Origin: Candidatus Proelusimicrobium bovinum
GTDB taxonomy: Bacteria; Elusimicrobiota; Elusimicrobia; Elusimicrobiales; Elusimicrobiaceae
NCBI GenBank assembly: GCA_902791965.1
Contig: CADAXZ010000007.1
Coordinates: forward strand, 1-40,218
Direction: 5' to 3'
DNA: 40,218 nt
Part shown: positions 25,201 through 32,310 of the stretch, piece by piece
Numbering within the stretch: the stretch's first letter is position 1
How the letters are laid out: each line of letters begins with the position of its first letter
Made by a program: the position numbers and the translations under genes
The notes under the pieces: model-generated
The model's database searches: none
Seen by the model: only the letters and a program-made list of their open reading frames with translations
What the model was told of the DNA's origin: nothing

Positions 25201-25695
25201 GCCTTTTGCCGCTTTGCCATAAGTGCTGATATTTGGCTTAGAGGTTACTTCCTCGTGGGAAAAACTTTCACGGCGGTTATCGTCTATCATAGAACTGGTA
25301 GGCGGTTCGTATTCGTCCTCTTCCATAGCAGGGGTATCCTGATGTCCCTTATTGGTAATAATCATATCTAAGGGATTACGCCTGTCTGCAGGGACAATAT
25401 CACCGTCGCCCGGGATATAATCCAAACCGTGTCCGCCGTCACCGACAAAATTGTCATAACCTAAATTATCTAAACCGCTTACATAATCGGTTCCGGAATT
25501 ACGGCTAAGCAACGGCAGCAATAACAACGCAGCGGCCGCTACTATTATGAAAGGCAAATCCCTTTGAGCCCTTTGGATAAGGGTTCTCTTGGCTTTGCCG
25601 TCTCCTCCTGAACGGGAGGGAATACGTTTGGATAATGGAAGAGATTTACTCTTCTTTAACTTATCGCTAAACGTAAAGCTATCTTTATTTGGCAT
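22216..25695 (-). CDS. Large membrane-anchored protein with C-terminal OmpA-like domain
   Basis: A 1159-aa protein with a basic cytoplasmic N-terminus, one membrane anchor (47-64, DLPFIIVAAAALLLLPLL), then a Gly/Asn/Arg-rich low-complexity stretch to about 250. It also has a Trp-rich patch KPWWWDMMQERSQKLW, a long unrecognised region with many cysteines, and an acidic run DNDDDDDND before a Cys-rich part. Residues about 945-1130 look like an OmpA-type peptidoglycan-binding fold: YLSFDTTSF, LYVTGFTSFAG, NQALSEDRA, and GFENVTPKDE with a late R-x-x-R. The usual TD of the binding loop reads TS. It has its own promoter, a leader hairpin, a strong GAGGAGG site and a terminator. It likely links the inner membrane to the cell wall. 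Confidence 0.8.
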   Translation of the reverse strand: MPNKDSFTFSDKLKKSKSLPLSKRIPSRSGGDGKAKRTLIQRAQRDLPFIIVAAAALLLLPLLSRNSGTDYVSGLDNLGYDNFVGDGGHGLDYIPGDGDIVPADRRNPLDMIITNKGHQDTPAMEEDEYEPPTSSMIDDNRRESFSHEEVTSKPNISTYGKAAKGGIRNSATRKPTALGALRNRNLSFGNGNGGLTRNLAIGGAPTRNPSPSAPRAGVRPVALQPMTTSGAGRVLTGDNLYRERDRAIGALNQGPAKQALFEAQLRDVDGSPLGAAGDPRAAAARLASQGTVPDHKFNYTNQKPWWWDMMQERSQKLWELWNYNWQKALSDSLIKVATNLGMCLLTGSEDGSVKNFLGIKPGDDSTVCVKDGKQVGRSFEDFAAVFKGSAGKDGSVNSLGADVYEAWLKSCANLGGHEDVDPAGQKNALQARLECLGLKAGKLSGLSKTRYNANCDGVNQKPIRYTVSATRKDGRVREKKQEKVVIYVLAREKNTQGTINKNAKKDSNDLFIIKLNEPTDNTLTISESELAQIQTKCEITNIGSFKANQTKKEIANNIAKAKERATEGWRYCSSLPADFPSKPLTRSDLFDLMDAKDRSKAIAEIGSNECQVFNSGVEINPVGINQGADNIECGDVVKEGLKAAQTKFYADIKGLSKKDRVFAVVVENGKNNEGEGVFIRTIDEVTAEQNSAFRRAGAGNNGADRFFTQQLLIGENSVVDSKATPNNGRVYWIVTNANIDKSYANTFHAGKLITQVDVKTLVGINGAYKVKTCDYSWGCSSSICPTPPDNDDDDDNDEYCAVKDGSSYSFFNAVKVQKGDATVFLQKSTNPISDEAKRKYLAQFGIDANNENCGTCIAGHIGNETDGKDKIHLCQPICKKRLEAEQREILRKSGSGEGQAEDDGSPLIASNVISGIPGLEPIVDNDALCPFCNPTDVEIKKACNFAAYLSFDTTSFKANETKQFDDAYAKFLQCLQTVSDNTSAGQNLYVTGFTSFAGSDAFEKCPTYDNGVKNKNSKLDSWGAVDVNITTGVVKKYNYGPKGNQDTEARKKCNQALSEDRAIYSMHKMFERLQKDDNANDLVSKVKVSLSPEATHVVGFENVTPKDELDTTGYKRYKDREDRDVSFGNGRIQINIAAKGCGPKGAKPGDVASDRELSN

Positions 25696-25744
25696 AGTGC
25701 CTCCTCTTTACATTTATTTTACATCTACTTCAAATCTGATACGG

Positions 25745-25779
25745 ATATAAGGTTTGCCTTTAAAGGCAATACCCTATAT
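25745..25779 (-). other. Long hairpin in the 5' leader of the 1159-aa gene
   Basis: A 9-bp outer stem (AUAUAGGGU with ACCUUAUAU, one G-U) encloses a 6-bp inner stem UUGCCU/AGGCAA with a UUAA loop and a single bulged A. It starts just after the predicted transcription start and is not followed by a T-run, so it looks like an mRNA stability or regulatory hairpin, not a terminator. Confidence 0.5.
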
Positions 25780-25783
25780 TCCC

Positions 25784-25812
25784 ATTAGACAACAATTTTT
25801 AAACAATGTCAA
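25784..25812 (-). promoter_or_regulatory. Promoter of the 1159-aa gene
   Basis: TTGACA (25812-25807), a 17-base spacer, TCTAAT (25789-25784). It lies in the 192-base gap before the gene. The gap also holds a weak TATCAG/CTGATA repeat at 25848-25888 and AT-rich sequence. Confidence 0.75.
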
Positions 25813-25887
25813 TTAATAATTAATATAAAAATATTTCTTATTTTAATATCAGCCTTTTATTATCAAATTTAGTTTAAAAACCTGATA

Positions 25888-27513
25888 CTAAAAGAATGTG
25901 TTTGATATAATATTGTCCAGATTAAGCCCTGTCTGTTCAGACACATCTTTTATTAAGTTTTCCCTCTCGCTTCTGTTTTTATATCTATTTTGTTTTAAAC
26001 TGTCATATTGATCCCAACAACAGGTCGTATTATTTGCCACACATTGGAATACCTGTTTTTCTAACTGGCTTTCTTCGTCTATAACCGTAACTAAAGGCTC
26101 TTCATCCCAGAAGTTGGCAAATCTGTTAGTTTTCATTTCTTCAAATCTTTCACAATACAAATCATAATTAAAACCGCAAATAGCAGAAACCCTTTCTATC
26201 TTTTGATGTATTTTTTCGCAATAATCTTTAAGTTCATCTATTTTTTCGTCCCAATTTTGTCTTTGGGCATTACATGAAACTGTTCTCCACTCAGGGTCTC
26301 CGGTGTATGTTTTATCTGTACTGCACATACAGGGAGCATTTAAAGATAAAAACGCACTCTTAGCATTTACAAAATTTTCTCTTGCAGTTTGTATATCTTC
26401 ATCACTTATTGCAGCCTTTAAACATTCTTCCATCTTTTTATTGGTTTTATCAATTATAGCCGAGGAAGATTCAGATGCAGAACCAGCAATAAGGGACATT
26501 TCGGCAGAGGTTAAGATATGAGGTGTTTTTTCATCTACGGCTAACATATCCTCCGCTTGGACTTCCCCTCCGTCAAAAGCCGCTTCCGCTACATTTTTGG
26601 CGACATCATTATATTTTTGTCCTCTTGCTTGAGAACTTAAATAATAAACCCTTCCCATATCTCTGCCGGAAAAGCCAAACGCATTTAACTGCCTGCTTGA
26701 ACCAATACTTGTTCCCACGCGCGTAGTTCTTGCGCCGTTGCCACCCATAGTACCAAGCCTTCCTAAGCGCAAAGCCTTTACTTTACTGTCAATAGCCTGA
26801 AAGTAAACATTATCTTCATCACTTCTGGCAGATCTCATTTTACCAGAATAATTTGATCTGAACGGCCTGTTTTTATCTGAATTCTTCAAGACCATATTGC
26901 CGTTGGAATCATACTCCGTCAGCGAACTTGCTTGATAAGCAGAATCTATTGAATCAGATTCAAAACTTTTTACCAAAGGTTTACCGTAAGCATCATCATA
27001 ACCTTTAGATGATTCGGGGTCTATAGCAGGGGCTGCTGCTTCAATGCCTTTATTACCGTAATAAGCAGGAACGGATACACCTTCCGGCGCTTCAATATCC
27101 CTGCCTGATGCAGAACCGCGGATATTATTCCATTTGCCGGTTCTGTCAAATTCAGCCAAATAAGATTCTTTGGCGTCAATCATACGGTTGCCTGCCTGTA
27201 AACTGAAAGGCGAAAGCCCGCCTGCACTTTCATAAACAGAATACTGGTTGCTGCGGACGGAGGCCAGCCTTCCTCCGTCTTTAGCACCTAAACTGTAAGC
27301 GGCAAAATCAGTAAAATTTAAGGAGCGCATAGAATCGTCATTCAAACCGAAAACATTTCCCATACGCCCTAAAAAGGGTATATCAGCCATAGGCATAGTC
27401 ATTACCGAAAAGGCCAACATCAGCAATATAAGTATTGCCACTAATGTCAACCTTTTATCTTTATAAATAGGAGTCCTTTTATTGTTATTTTGCACTATGT
27501 TTTTCTTTTTCAT
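25888..27513 (-). CDS. Membrane-anchored cysteine-rich protein of unknown function
   Basis: A 541-aa protein with a basic N-terminus and one membrane segment (22-40, LTLVAILILLMLAFSVMTM). It has a long polar exported region, a block around 250-330 shared with the 28120 gene (GRLGTMGGNGAR, then FSGRDMGRVYYL, then AKNVAEAAFDGG), and a C-terminal 180 residues with about 12 cysteines (CMC, CC, CEKI, CGFNYDLYCERFEE) that suggest disulfides. I recognise no family. It follows the 186-aa-class gene by 36 bases, has an AAGGG ribosome site, and precedes the promoter of the 1159-aa gene. Confidence 0.72.
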   Translation of the reverse strand: MKKKNIVQNNNKRTPIYKDKRLTLVAILILLMLAFSVMTMPMADIPFLGRMGNVFGLNDDSMRSLNFTDFAAYSLGAKDGGRLASVRSNQYSVYESAGGLSPFSLQAGNRMIDAKESYLAEFDRTGKWNNIRGSASGRDIEAPEGVSVPAYYGNKGIEAAAPAIDPESSKGYDDAYGKPLVKSFESDSIDSAYQASSLTEYDSNGNMVLKNSDKNRPFRSNYSGKMRSARSDEDNVYFQAIDSKVKALRLGRLGTMGGNGARTTRVGTSIGSSRQLNAFGFSGRDMGRVYYLSSQARGQKYNDVAKNVAEAAFDGGEVQAEDMLAVDEKTPHILTSAEMSLIAGSASESSSAIIDKTNKKMEECLKAAISDEDIQTARENFVNAKSAFLSLNAPCMCSTDKTYTGDPEWRTVSCNAQRQNWDEKIDELKDYCEKIHQKIERVSAICGFNYDLYCERFEEMKTNRFANFWDEEPLVTVIDEESQLEKQVFQCVANNTTCCWDQYDSLKQNRYKNRSERENLIKDVSEQTGLNLDNIISNTFF

Positions 27514-27549
27514 ACAAATACCCTTTTTATTTATATTACTTTATTTCCG

Positions 27550-28095
27550 CTATTTTTTAAACATTGTAGACTTATTATTATTTCGGCCGGAAGTCTGCAA
27601 TCTGTTTATTACCGTCCCGCCGGTATTTTGTTTATTATTCTTTTTTACCGTATTATGTGCAGTATTATGTGCAGACGGTGTTTTACCCATTTTTTTATCA
27701 AGTTCAGCCTGTTGCTTTTTTTGTTCTGCAAGTCTTTGGGCTTCTTGTTGCTTAATTTCCCGTACCCGTTGGTCGTATTCATCAGCCTGGCTTGCATAAT
27801 CAACAGTTTCAAACCCGCCCGTCTGCTGTGTACCGAATTCTTTTTTTGCCGTTTTAAGGAAAACTCCCGTACTATCCTGACGGCCGGTATCTTCCCTATC
27901 CAACGGCATATAAATAACTTTCTGGGGACGGCGCGGATCTAAAAGGCCTTTAGCCCTTAAATCAAACTCTATCTGTTCACGCTGTTTTTTTATATTACCG
28001 TCTATTACAGATTTAGCGACAGTCTGTATTGCCCAACTTCCTATCAAAGACACCGCTATAACAGTAATATAAAATTTAAGTTCTTTTTTGTCCAT
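27550..28095 (-). CDS. Small membrane-anchored protein of unknown function
   Basis: A 181-aa protein with one membrane segment near the N-terminus (FYITVIAVSLIGSWAIQTVA), then a soluble region including IEFDLRAKGLLDPRRPQKVIYM. A charged coiled-coil-like helix rich in Gln, Lys and Glu (VREIKQQEAQRLAEQKKQQ) is followed by a basic Asn/Thr-rich tail. I start at ATG 28095 because GGGGAAGGGG lies immediately upstream. The ATG 15 bases earlier has no ribosome site. It lies between two larger members of the block. No family is recognised. Confidence 0.7.
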   Translation of the reverse strand: MDKKELKFYITVIAVSLIGSWAIQTVAKSVIDGNIKKQREQIEFDLRAKGLLDPRRPQKVIYMPLDREDTGRQDSTGVFLKTAKKEFGTQQTGGFETVDYASQADEYDQRVREIKQQEAQRLAEQKKQQAELDKKMGKTPSAHNTAHNTVKKNNKQNTGGTVINRLQTSGRNNNKSTMFKK

Positions 28096-28119
28096 TTTCC
28101 CCTTCCCCATTAATAATTA

Positions 28120-29646
28120 TTAACCGCCAAAGAAACCGCCTACACCGCTGAGTAATGCCATACCACCGCCCATAATAAGAGCTTTTTGCAGCATACCGGT
28201 TATATGTAATCCTTTTGCTGTTCCAGTAACAGCTTGGCTATGAATCATTCCCAACCAAGGTAAACCGGCTATAACCGCAGGTAGCCACCACCTCATATGC
28301 GCCCAAGCACCCGCATCGGCTAATGCTTCAGTTTTAACATGTTCAATTTGGTTTACATACATACCAATCAAACCCATACCAAGCCCTATAATAGCAACAG
28401 AAAAAGCGGCCGCAATAACAGGGGCAATCCAAGCGGCTATCCAAGAAGATCTTGCAGCCAAAACTAAACCTATACCTACAAGTGCCATAGAAACTATTGT
28501 TATAACAGTACTCATAATACCTTTTTTGGCTTTAGAAACTGTATTAGAATCAGCTGTAATTTGGTTCATAAGATCGCCGATTTTATTTGTATTTCCCTTT
28601 ATTTTAGAACCTTCTTTTTGTAAAGTAGCAGCCTTTTCCGTTATAGGTGTAGAACCGTTTATTTCCACACCTTCATCAGGCGCTACACTACCGTCAAAGG
28701 CTTCTTCTACAAATACTTTTGCTTCTTCTTTATAATTAGTTTTTGTACCTAAATTGGAATATTTTTGGGCGTGTAATAAACCAATCGTAGCACCGTCAAA
28801 ACCATAAGACTGGCCGCTGCCGCCGTTACCCCTTGTACCGCCGCGGGCACCGTTGCCGCCCATTTGCCCTACTCTGCCGTGTTTTTTACCGTCAATACCG
28901 CTTATATCGCTTACAGGCATATTGCCGATATTAGGAGTATTTATAGCGGTTTGATTCCTGTCCCCTGCATAACCTTGTATTTGCCCTATATTGCGAGAAC
29001 CGCCGCCTTTGGCACTTGCAAATGTCCCGCTGCCCATTTTTCCGGAAGAATTAAGTTTGTTAACCTGCGTACCGAAAGCACTATCAGAACTTTCAAGTTC
29101 TTCTTTCTTTTTACCGTCTTTATTTTTTTTGCCGTCTGTTGCTTTTGCATCTGCCGTAGCAGCGCCTGCCTTTGCGGCTGATGCGATATTGTTAAAATTA
29201 CCCATAGCATTTGCCATCTCAGGCGACATACCGGTTTCAAGATTATTTTCCCCTTCATAACCGGCATTATTCATAGCCATAGGATCAATGGTGCCGTTTT
29301 CATAAGCAGTGCCTTTTTGGCCGTAAGCAAACCTGCCTTTACCTGCCGCGCCCAAATAATTTAAGGAATTTGCATTTCCGCTATTTGCCTGATTTAAGGC
29401 CATTTGCTGTTCTAAGGCTTCTTTACTTAAATTATCATTATAGTAGATACCGTCATTATCGCCATAAACTACTTGGGCGGTATCTGCCGAATAATGGCTT
29501 AAAGCCCTGCCGCTACTGCCTTTAGGGCCGTCAGTTAAAAAGTTGGTAGCAACACCTATACCAACCGCTACGGTTGCAACACCCAAAGCCGCGCCGAATA
29601 ATACCGGCTTGGATATTGCCCCCACTTTGTTTAATATGTTTTTCAT
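28120..29646 (-). CDS. Polytopic membrane protein with Gly/Asn-rich exported region
   Basis: A 508-aa protein I do not recognise. Residues about 13-37 are a membrane anchor (LFGAALGVATVAVGIGVAT). A long Gly/Asn/Ala-rich exported stretch follows, then the GRVGQMGGNGAR block (about 255-340, ending EEAFDGS) shared with the 25888 gene. The C-terminal 130 residues hold three or four membrane segments (TVITIVSMALVGIGLVLAA, PVIAAAFSVAIIGLGMGLIG, and ALIMGGGMALLSGVGGFFGG at the end). This topology, with a channel-like C-terminal part, differs from its one-anchor relatives. An AAGGAG site precedes it and the gap to the upstream gene is 31 bases. Confidence 0.72.
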   Translation of the reverse strand: MKNILNKVGAISKPVLFGAALGVATVAVGIGVATNFLTDGPKGSSGRALSHYSADTAQVVYGDNDGIYYNDNLSKEALEQQMALNQANSGNANSLNYLGAAGKGRFAYGQKGTAYENGTIDPMAMNNAGYEGENNLETGMSPEMANAMGNFNNIASAAKAGAATADAKATDGKKNKDGKKKEELESSDSAFGTQVNKLNSSGKMGSGTFASAKGGGSRNIGQIQGYAGDRNQTAINTPNIGNMPVSDISGIDGKKHGRVGQMGGNGARGGTRGNGGSGQSYGFDGATIGLLHAQKYSNLGTKTNYKEEAKVFVEEAFDGSVAPDEGVEINGSTPITEKAATLQKEGSKIKGNTNKIGDLMNQITADSNTVSKAKKGIMSTVITIVSMALVGIGLVLAARSSWIAAWIAPVIAAAFSVAIIGLGMGLIGMYVNQIEHVKTEALADAGAWAHMRWWLPAVIAGLPWLGMIHSQAVTGTAKGLHITGMLQKALIMGGGMALLSGVGGFFGG

Positions 29647-29677
29647 ATAAGACTCCTTTTTAATATAAAATTTTATG

Positions 29678-30661
29678 TTAGAATAAAGAACCTAAATACG
29701 AACCTAAAACCGTCTTACCTACATCCAACAATTGTGCTACTACACACCCCGCATTAGCAAAAGGGTCTTCCGCACAGGTTTTTTCACTTTCGTTATCTTT
29801 TTCTTTCTTTTTATCATTAAGTTTGGTATCTAATTTATCTAATTCTTCACTATTACCGGCTTTTTCAAGTTTGTCTTTCAAATCTTCTTCATCTACTTCT
29901 AAAGCAGCGGCATTTTTTTCATTCTCACTTTCCAAAAATTCTTTACTCTCTTTTTTTGCTCCGCCTTGAAAAGCCTCTGCCGCGCCTGCCGCAGCGGCAT
30001 TCATATCTTTCGCATTTGCTGCACGAGCGCTTAACTGTGCTGCCTGCTGGAATCCTGTATCTCTGCCGCCTTTTACCTGTGCAAGCAAAGCCGCCTGCTG
30101 TTGCATATTTTTAGAATTTTGCGCTCTGTTATCATTATAATATCCAGTAGAGCCGGCTGCGCCGCGGCTTGCGCCGCCAAAAGATCCGGAACCTGAAGAT
30201 CCGCTTAACTGCCCTTTATTTGTTCTTACAACAGGTGCAGGGCTGTTTACGCGGACATTTTTCTTTTTGTTTTTACTTTTCTTTACGGCAACTTCTTCTT
30301 GTGCGGCTTTATATTCGGCATCAGGCGCTGCCGGAACGCCCTGCGTAATATCAGCTAACTGTCTTGCTTCCCTTTGTTTAGAAGAAAATAAGCCGTTAAT
30401 AAAATCATTTTTGGCTATATCTTCATATCTGGCTGAAGCAAGCAGATATTTTTCTGCTTCATCATCGGAAAACGGCATTTTGCCTAAATCAAATGCCTGC
30501 TTACGGTATGCCTCCTGAGAATCATTTTTCTGTTTGTTCCCCTTTACCGCAGCAGTTAAAGAAAGTAAAAATACTACTACCAATATACAAGCGCCCCAAG
30601 TATAAATTTGAGTATTTTTATTTTTTCTTTTACCGCCGTTTCTCATTATTATTGAAGACAT
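29678..30661 (-). CDS. Membrane-anchored protein, DIAKND-motif paralogue 1
   Basis: A 327-aa protein with one membrane segment (20-38, ACILVVVFLLSLTAAV). The block at 63-102 reads MPFSDDEAEKYLLASARYED, then IAKNDFINGLF, then EARQ. A Ser/Gly-rich linker, a Gln/Ala-rich helical region with GGRDTGFQQAAQLSARAA and AEAFQGG, and an acidic helix EKNAAALEVDEED follow. The C-terminus has two cysteines and QLLDVGKTVLGSYL. All these blocks recur in the same order in the 30837 gene. I choose ATG 30661 because AAAAGG is 8 bases upstream. A GTG at 30670 overlaps that site. It has its own promoter and the 57-nt leader element. Confidence 0.75.
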   Translation of the reverse strand: MSSIIMRNGGKRKNKNTQIYTWGACILVVVFLLSLTAAVKGNKQKNDSQEAYRKQAFDLGKMPFSDDEAEKYLLASARYEDIAKNDFINGLFSSKQREARQLADITQGVPAAPDAEYKAAQEEVAVKKSKNKKKNVRVNSPAPVVRTNKGQLSGSSGSGSFGGASRGAAGSTGYYNDNRAQNSKNMQQQAALLAQVKGGRDTGFQQAAQLSARAANAKDMNAAAAGAAEAFQGGAKKESKEFLESENEKNAAALEVDEEDLKDKLEKAGNSEELDKLDTKLNDKKKEKDNESEKTCAEDPFANAGCVVAQLLDVGKTVLGSYLGSLF

Positions 30662-30691
30662 ACTTAACACCTTTTATATATATAATAAAAC

Positions 30692-30748
30692 TGGCCCCTG
30701 CTGACCGGCCCTTTATGTAAAGGCCCTCAAACACGGAGCATATTTATC
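30692..30748 (-). repeat. Conserved structured leader element, copy A
   Basis: A 57-base element in the 5' leader of the 29678 gene, differing from copy B at two positions. On the minus strand GCUCC (30739-30735) can pair with GGGGC (30698-30694), with one U-G pair. An inner hairpin (30726-30707) is GGGCCUUU/AAAGGGCC with one G-G mismatch. The facing loops GUGUUUGA and GGUCAGCA are identical in both copies. It also contains a tiny ATG-CTC-CGT-GTT-TGA reading frame. It does not match a riboswitch class I know. Confidence 0.75.
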
Positions 30749-30770
30749 AGTACACTAAGTACCTACCTAA

Positions 30771-30799
30771 AGTATACCAACAAACAGCCAAATTGTCAA
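30771..30799 (-). promoter_or_regulatory. Promoter of the 29678 gene
   Basis: TTGACA (30799-30794), a 17-base spacer, TATACT (30776-30771), a near-consensus sigma-70 promoter. The predicted start is about 16 bases before leader copy A. Confidence 0.85.
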
Positions 30800-30836
30800 T
30801 ACCGAAAAATAAATATATATAGTATACAACGGCATA

Positions 30837-32114
30837 TTATTTCCCTGCTTTTCTATTCTGTCTTTCTGCTTTCTTGTTCGCAGCGGCCTGCTGCTTTTGT
30901 TTTGTCTCCCAAGCCTTTACCGACATATTATGTTTACTATCCCAGCCACCTATTTTACCACCTGCTTTGTAATACGCGGCTTCAGCAGCAAGGTTTTCCC
31001 TTGTAGTAGGATCTTTTTCCGTCTTCATCTGTTCTTCAAGCCTGCCTACCTCAGCGGCCTGATCGGGAGACATACCGTTTTTATCTTTTTTGCTTAACAT
31101 AGATGTTAATGCCTGCTTACCTACATCCATTAACATATTCATAAGTGTCCCGGCAGTGCAAGCCATGTCAAAAGAGCCGTTCATCATAAGCCCGTCGCAT
31201 TTCATATCTTTTTTATTTTTGTCTTTTTTATCATTATCTTTTTTTGCTTTATCCAACGCTTCATCAAGTGTATTAGCCGCGCGGGCCTCTTTATCTTTAT
31301 CTAACTCCCCCATCATCTTATTTATATCAAGGCCTTCGGCATTTTTTTCCAATTCTCCTTTAAGGTCCCCTTCCAAATCACCTGCATTTTGGAAAGCATC
31401 TGCCGCCAATCTGTGGGCTGCTTCCAAATCATTGGTATTTGCGGCTTCTTTACTTTTATTGTATGCCTGCATAAAACCGCCGCCGCGCCCGCTGCCGTCT
31501 TTAATATTTTGCACTAACTGCCCGCTTAAAGATGAACCTTTACCGCCGGCAGATGAAGATGTGTTGTATTGTTTATCATCACTGCGCCATACACTGTGCG
31601 ATACCCCGCCGCCTGCACCGCTGCCGACTTTAATACCGCTTTGGCTTGACATTTGCCCTTTTGATGTCCTTTCTTTGCGTGCATTTATTGCATTTGTCCT
31701 TGATCTCCGGTATTTTTCTTTAGCCTGTTTTACTTTTGCCTTTTCCTTAGCGGCCTGTGCATAATCCTCATCGGGAGGAGGAGGCGCACCGTTTGCGGAA
31801 TCTTCTGCTTGGCGTGCTTCTTTTTCATCTTCAGAAAATAAGGCACTGATTAAATCATTCTTAGCAATATCCCTATAACTTACAGAAGATAACAATTCGG
31901 CTTCGGCTTCCTCATCGGAAAAGGGCATATCAGCCAAATCTTTATAATCATTATATCTGTATTCCGGATCTAACGGATCGGCAGGTTTAGGCCCGCCGAG
32001 TAAAACAGATGCAACTACCGCTATACCGAATACCGCCACAGCCCCGTATCCTATCCAAGATGACATAGGGCTTTTTTGGTTTTTGCCATTATTTCCCTGT
32101 ATAATTACCGGCAT
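30837..32114 (-). CDS. Membrane-anchored protein, DIAKND-motif paralogue 2
   Basis: A 425-aa protein paralogous to the 29678 product. It has one membrane segment (20-40, WIGYGAVAVFGIAVVASVLL), the block MPFSDEEAEAELLSSVSYRD, then IAKNDLISALF, then EARQ at exactly 63-102. A basic linker, a Ser/Gly-rich segment, GRGGGFMQAYNKSKEAAN, DAFQNAG and EKNAEGLDIN follow. Two cysteines precede LMDVGKQALTSML. A Lys/Gln-rich tail of about 80 residues is specific to this copy. A GAGGG site lies 7 bases before ATG. It has its own promoter and leader copy B. The function is unknown. Confidence 0.76.
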   Translation of the reverse strand: MPVIIQGNNGKNQKSPMSSWIGYGAVAVFGIAVVASVLLGGPKPADPLDPEYRYNDYKDLADMPFSDEEAEAELLSSVSYRDIAKNDLISALFSEDEKEARQAEDSANGAPPPPDEDYAQAAKEKAKVKQAKEKYRRSRTNAINARKERTSKGQMSSQSGIKVGSGAGGGVSHSVWRSDDKQYNTSSSAGGKGSSLSGQLVQNIKDGSGRGGGFMQAYNKSKEAANTNDLEAAHRLAADAFQNAGDLEGDLKGELEKNAEGLDINKMMGELDKDKEARAANTLDEALDKAKKDNDKKDKNKKDMKCDGLMMNGSFDMACTAGTLMNMLMDVGKQALTSMLSKKDKNGMSPDQAAEVGRLEEQMKTEKDPTTRENLAAEAAYYKAGGKIGGWDSKHNMSVKAWETKQKQQAAANKKAERQNRKAGK

Positions 32115-32157
32115 ATCTTTACCCTCTTTTAAAATCTAAATTAATATACAAAAATTT

Positions 32158-32214
32158 TGGCCCCTGCTGACCGGCCCTTAATTTAAAGGCCCTCAAACAC
32201 GGAGCATATTTATC
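32158..32214 (-). repeat. Conserved structured leader element, copy B
   Basis: The second copy of the 57-base element, 43 bases before the ATG of the 30837 gene. The two changes from copy A fall in the apical part of the inner hairpin (32192-32173). The closing stem (32205-32201 with 32164-32160) and both internal-loop strands are unchanged. Confidence 0.75.
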
Positions 32215-32236
32215 CGCACATCAAGTGCTTACTAAA

Positions 32237-32265
32237 AGTCTACAAACAAAGGCTTTAATTGTCAA
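32237..32265 (-). promoter_or_regulatory. Promoter of the 30837 gene
   Basis: TTGACA (32265-32260), a 17-base spacer, TAGACT (32242-32237). The layout relative to leader copy B is the same as for the 29678 promoter and copy A. Confidence 0.78.
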
Positions 32266-32274
32266 GGCATAAAA

Positions 32275-32296
32275 TGCAATTACAATACAAACTGCA
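32275..32296 (-). terminator. Possible weak terminator after the TadE-like gene
   Basis: A 7-bp stem TGCAGTT/AATTGCA (one G-U pair) is followed by TTTTA on the minus strand, 14 bases past the TadE-like stop. Partial readthrough is likely. Confidence 0.35.
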
Positions 32297-32310
32297 ATAA
32301 GTAAAAACAA

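Noticed and set aside
31090-31764. A 224-codon plus-strand ORF inside the 30837-32114 gene
   Set aside because: It is the antisense shadow of a Lys/Ala-rich gene. Its Ser/Leu/Phe-rich translation has no ribosome site and no domain pattern, whereas the minus-strand gene has promoter, ribosome site and a paralogue.
30692-32214. Leader repeats as c-di-GMP, preQ1 or similar known riboswitches, or as IS ends
   Set aside because: The conserved core bases of those riboswitch classes are absent. The repeats are direct, lie at the same place after promoters, and flank no transposase.
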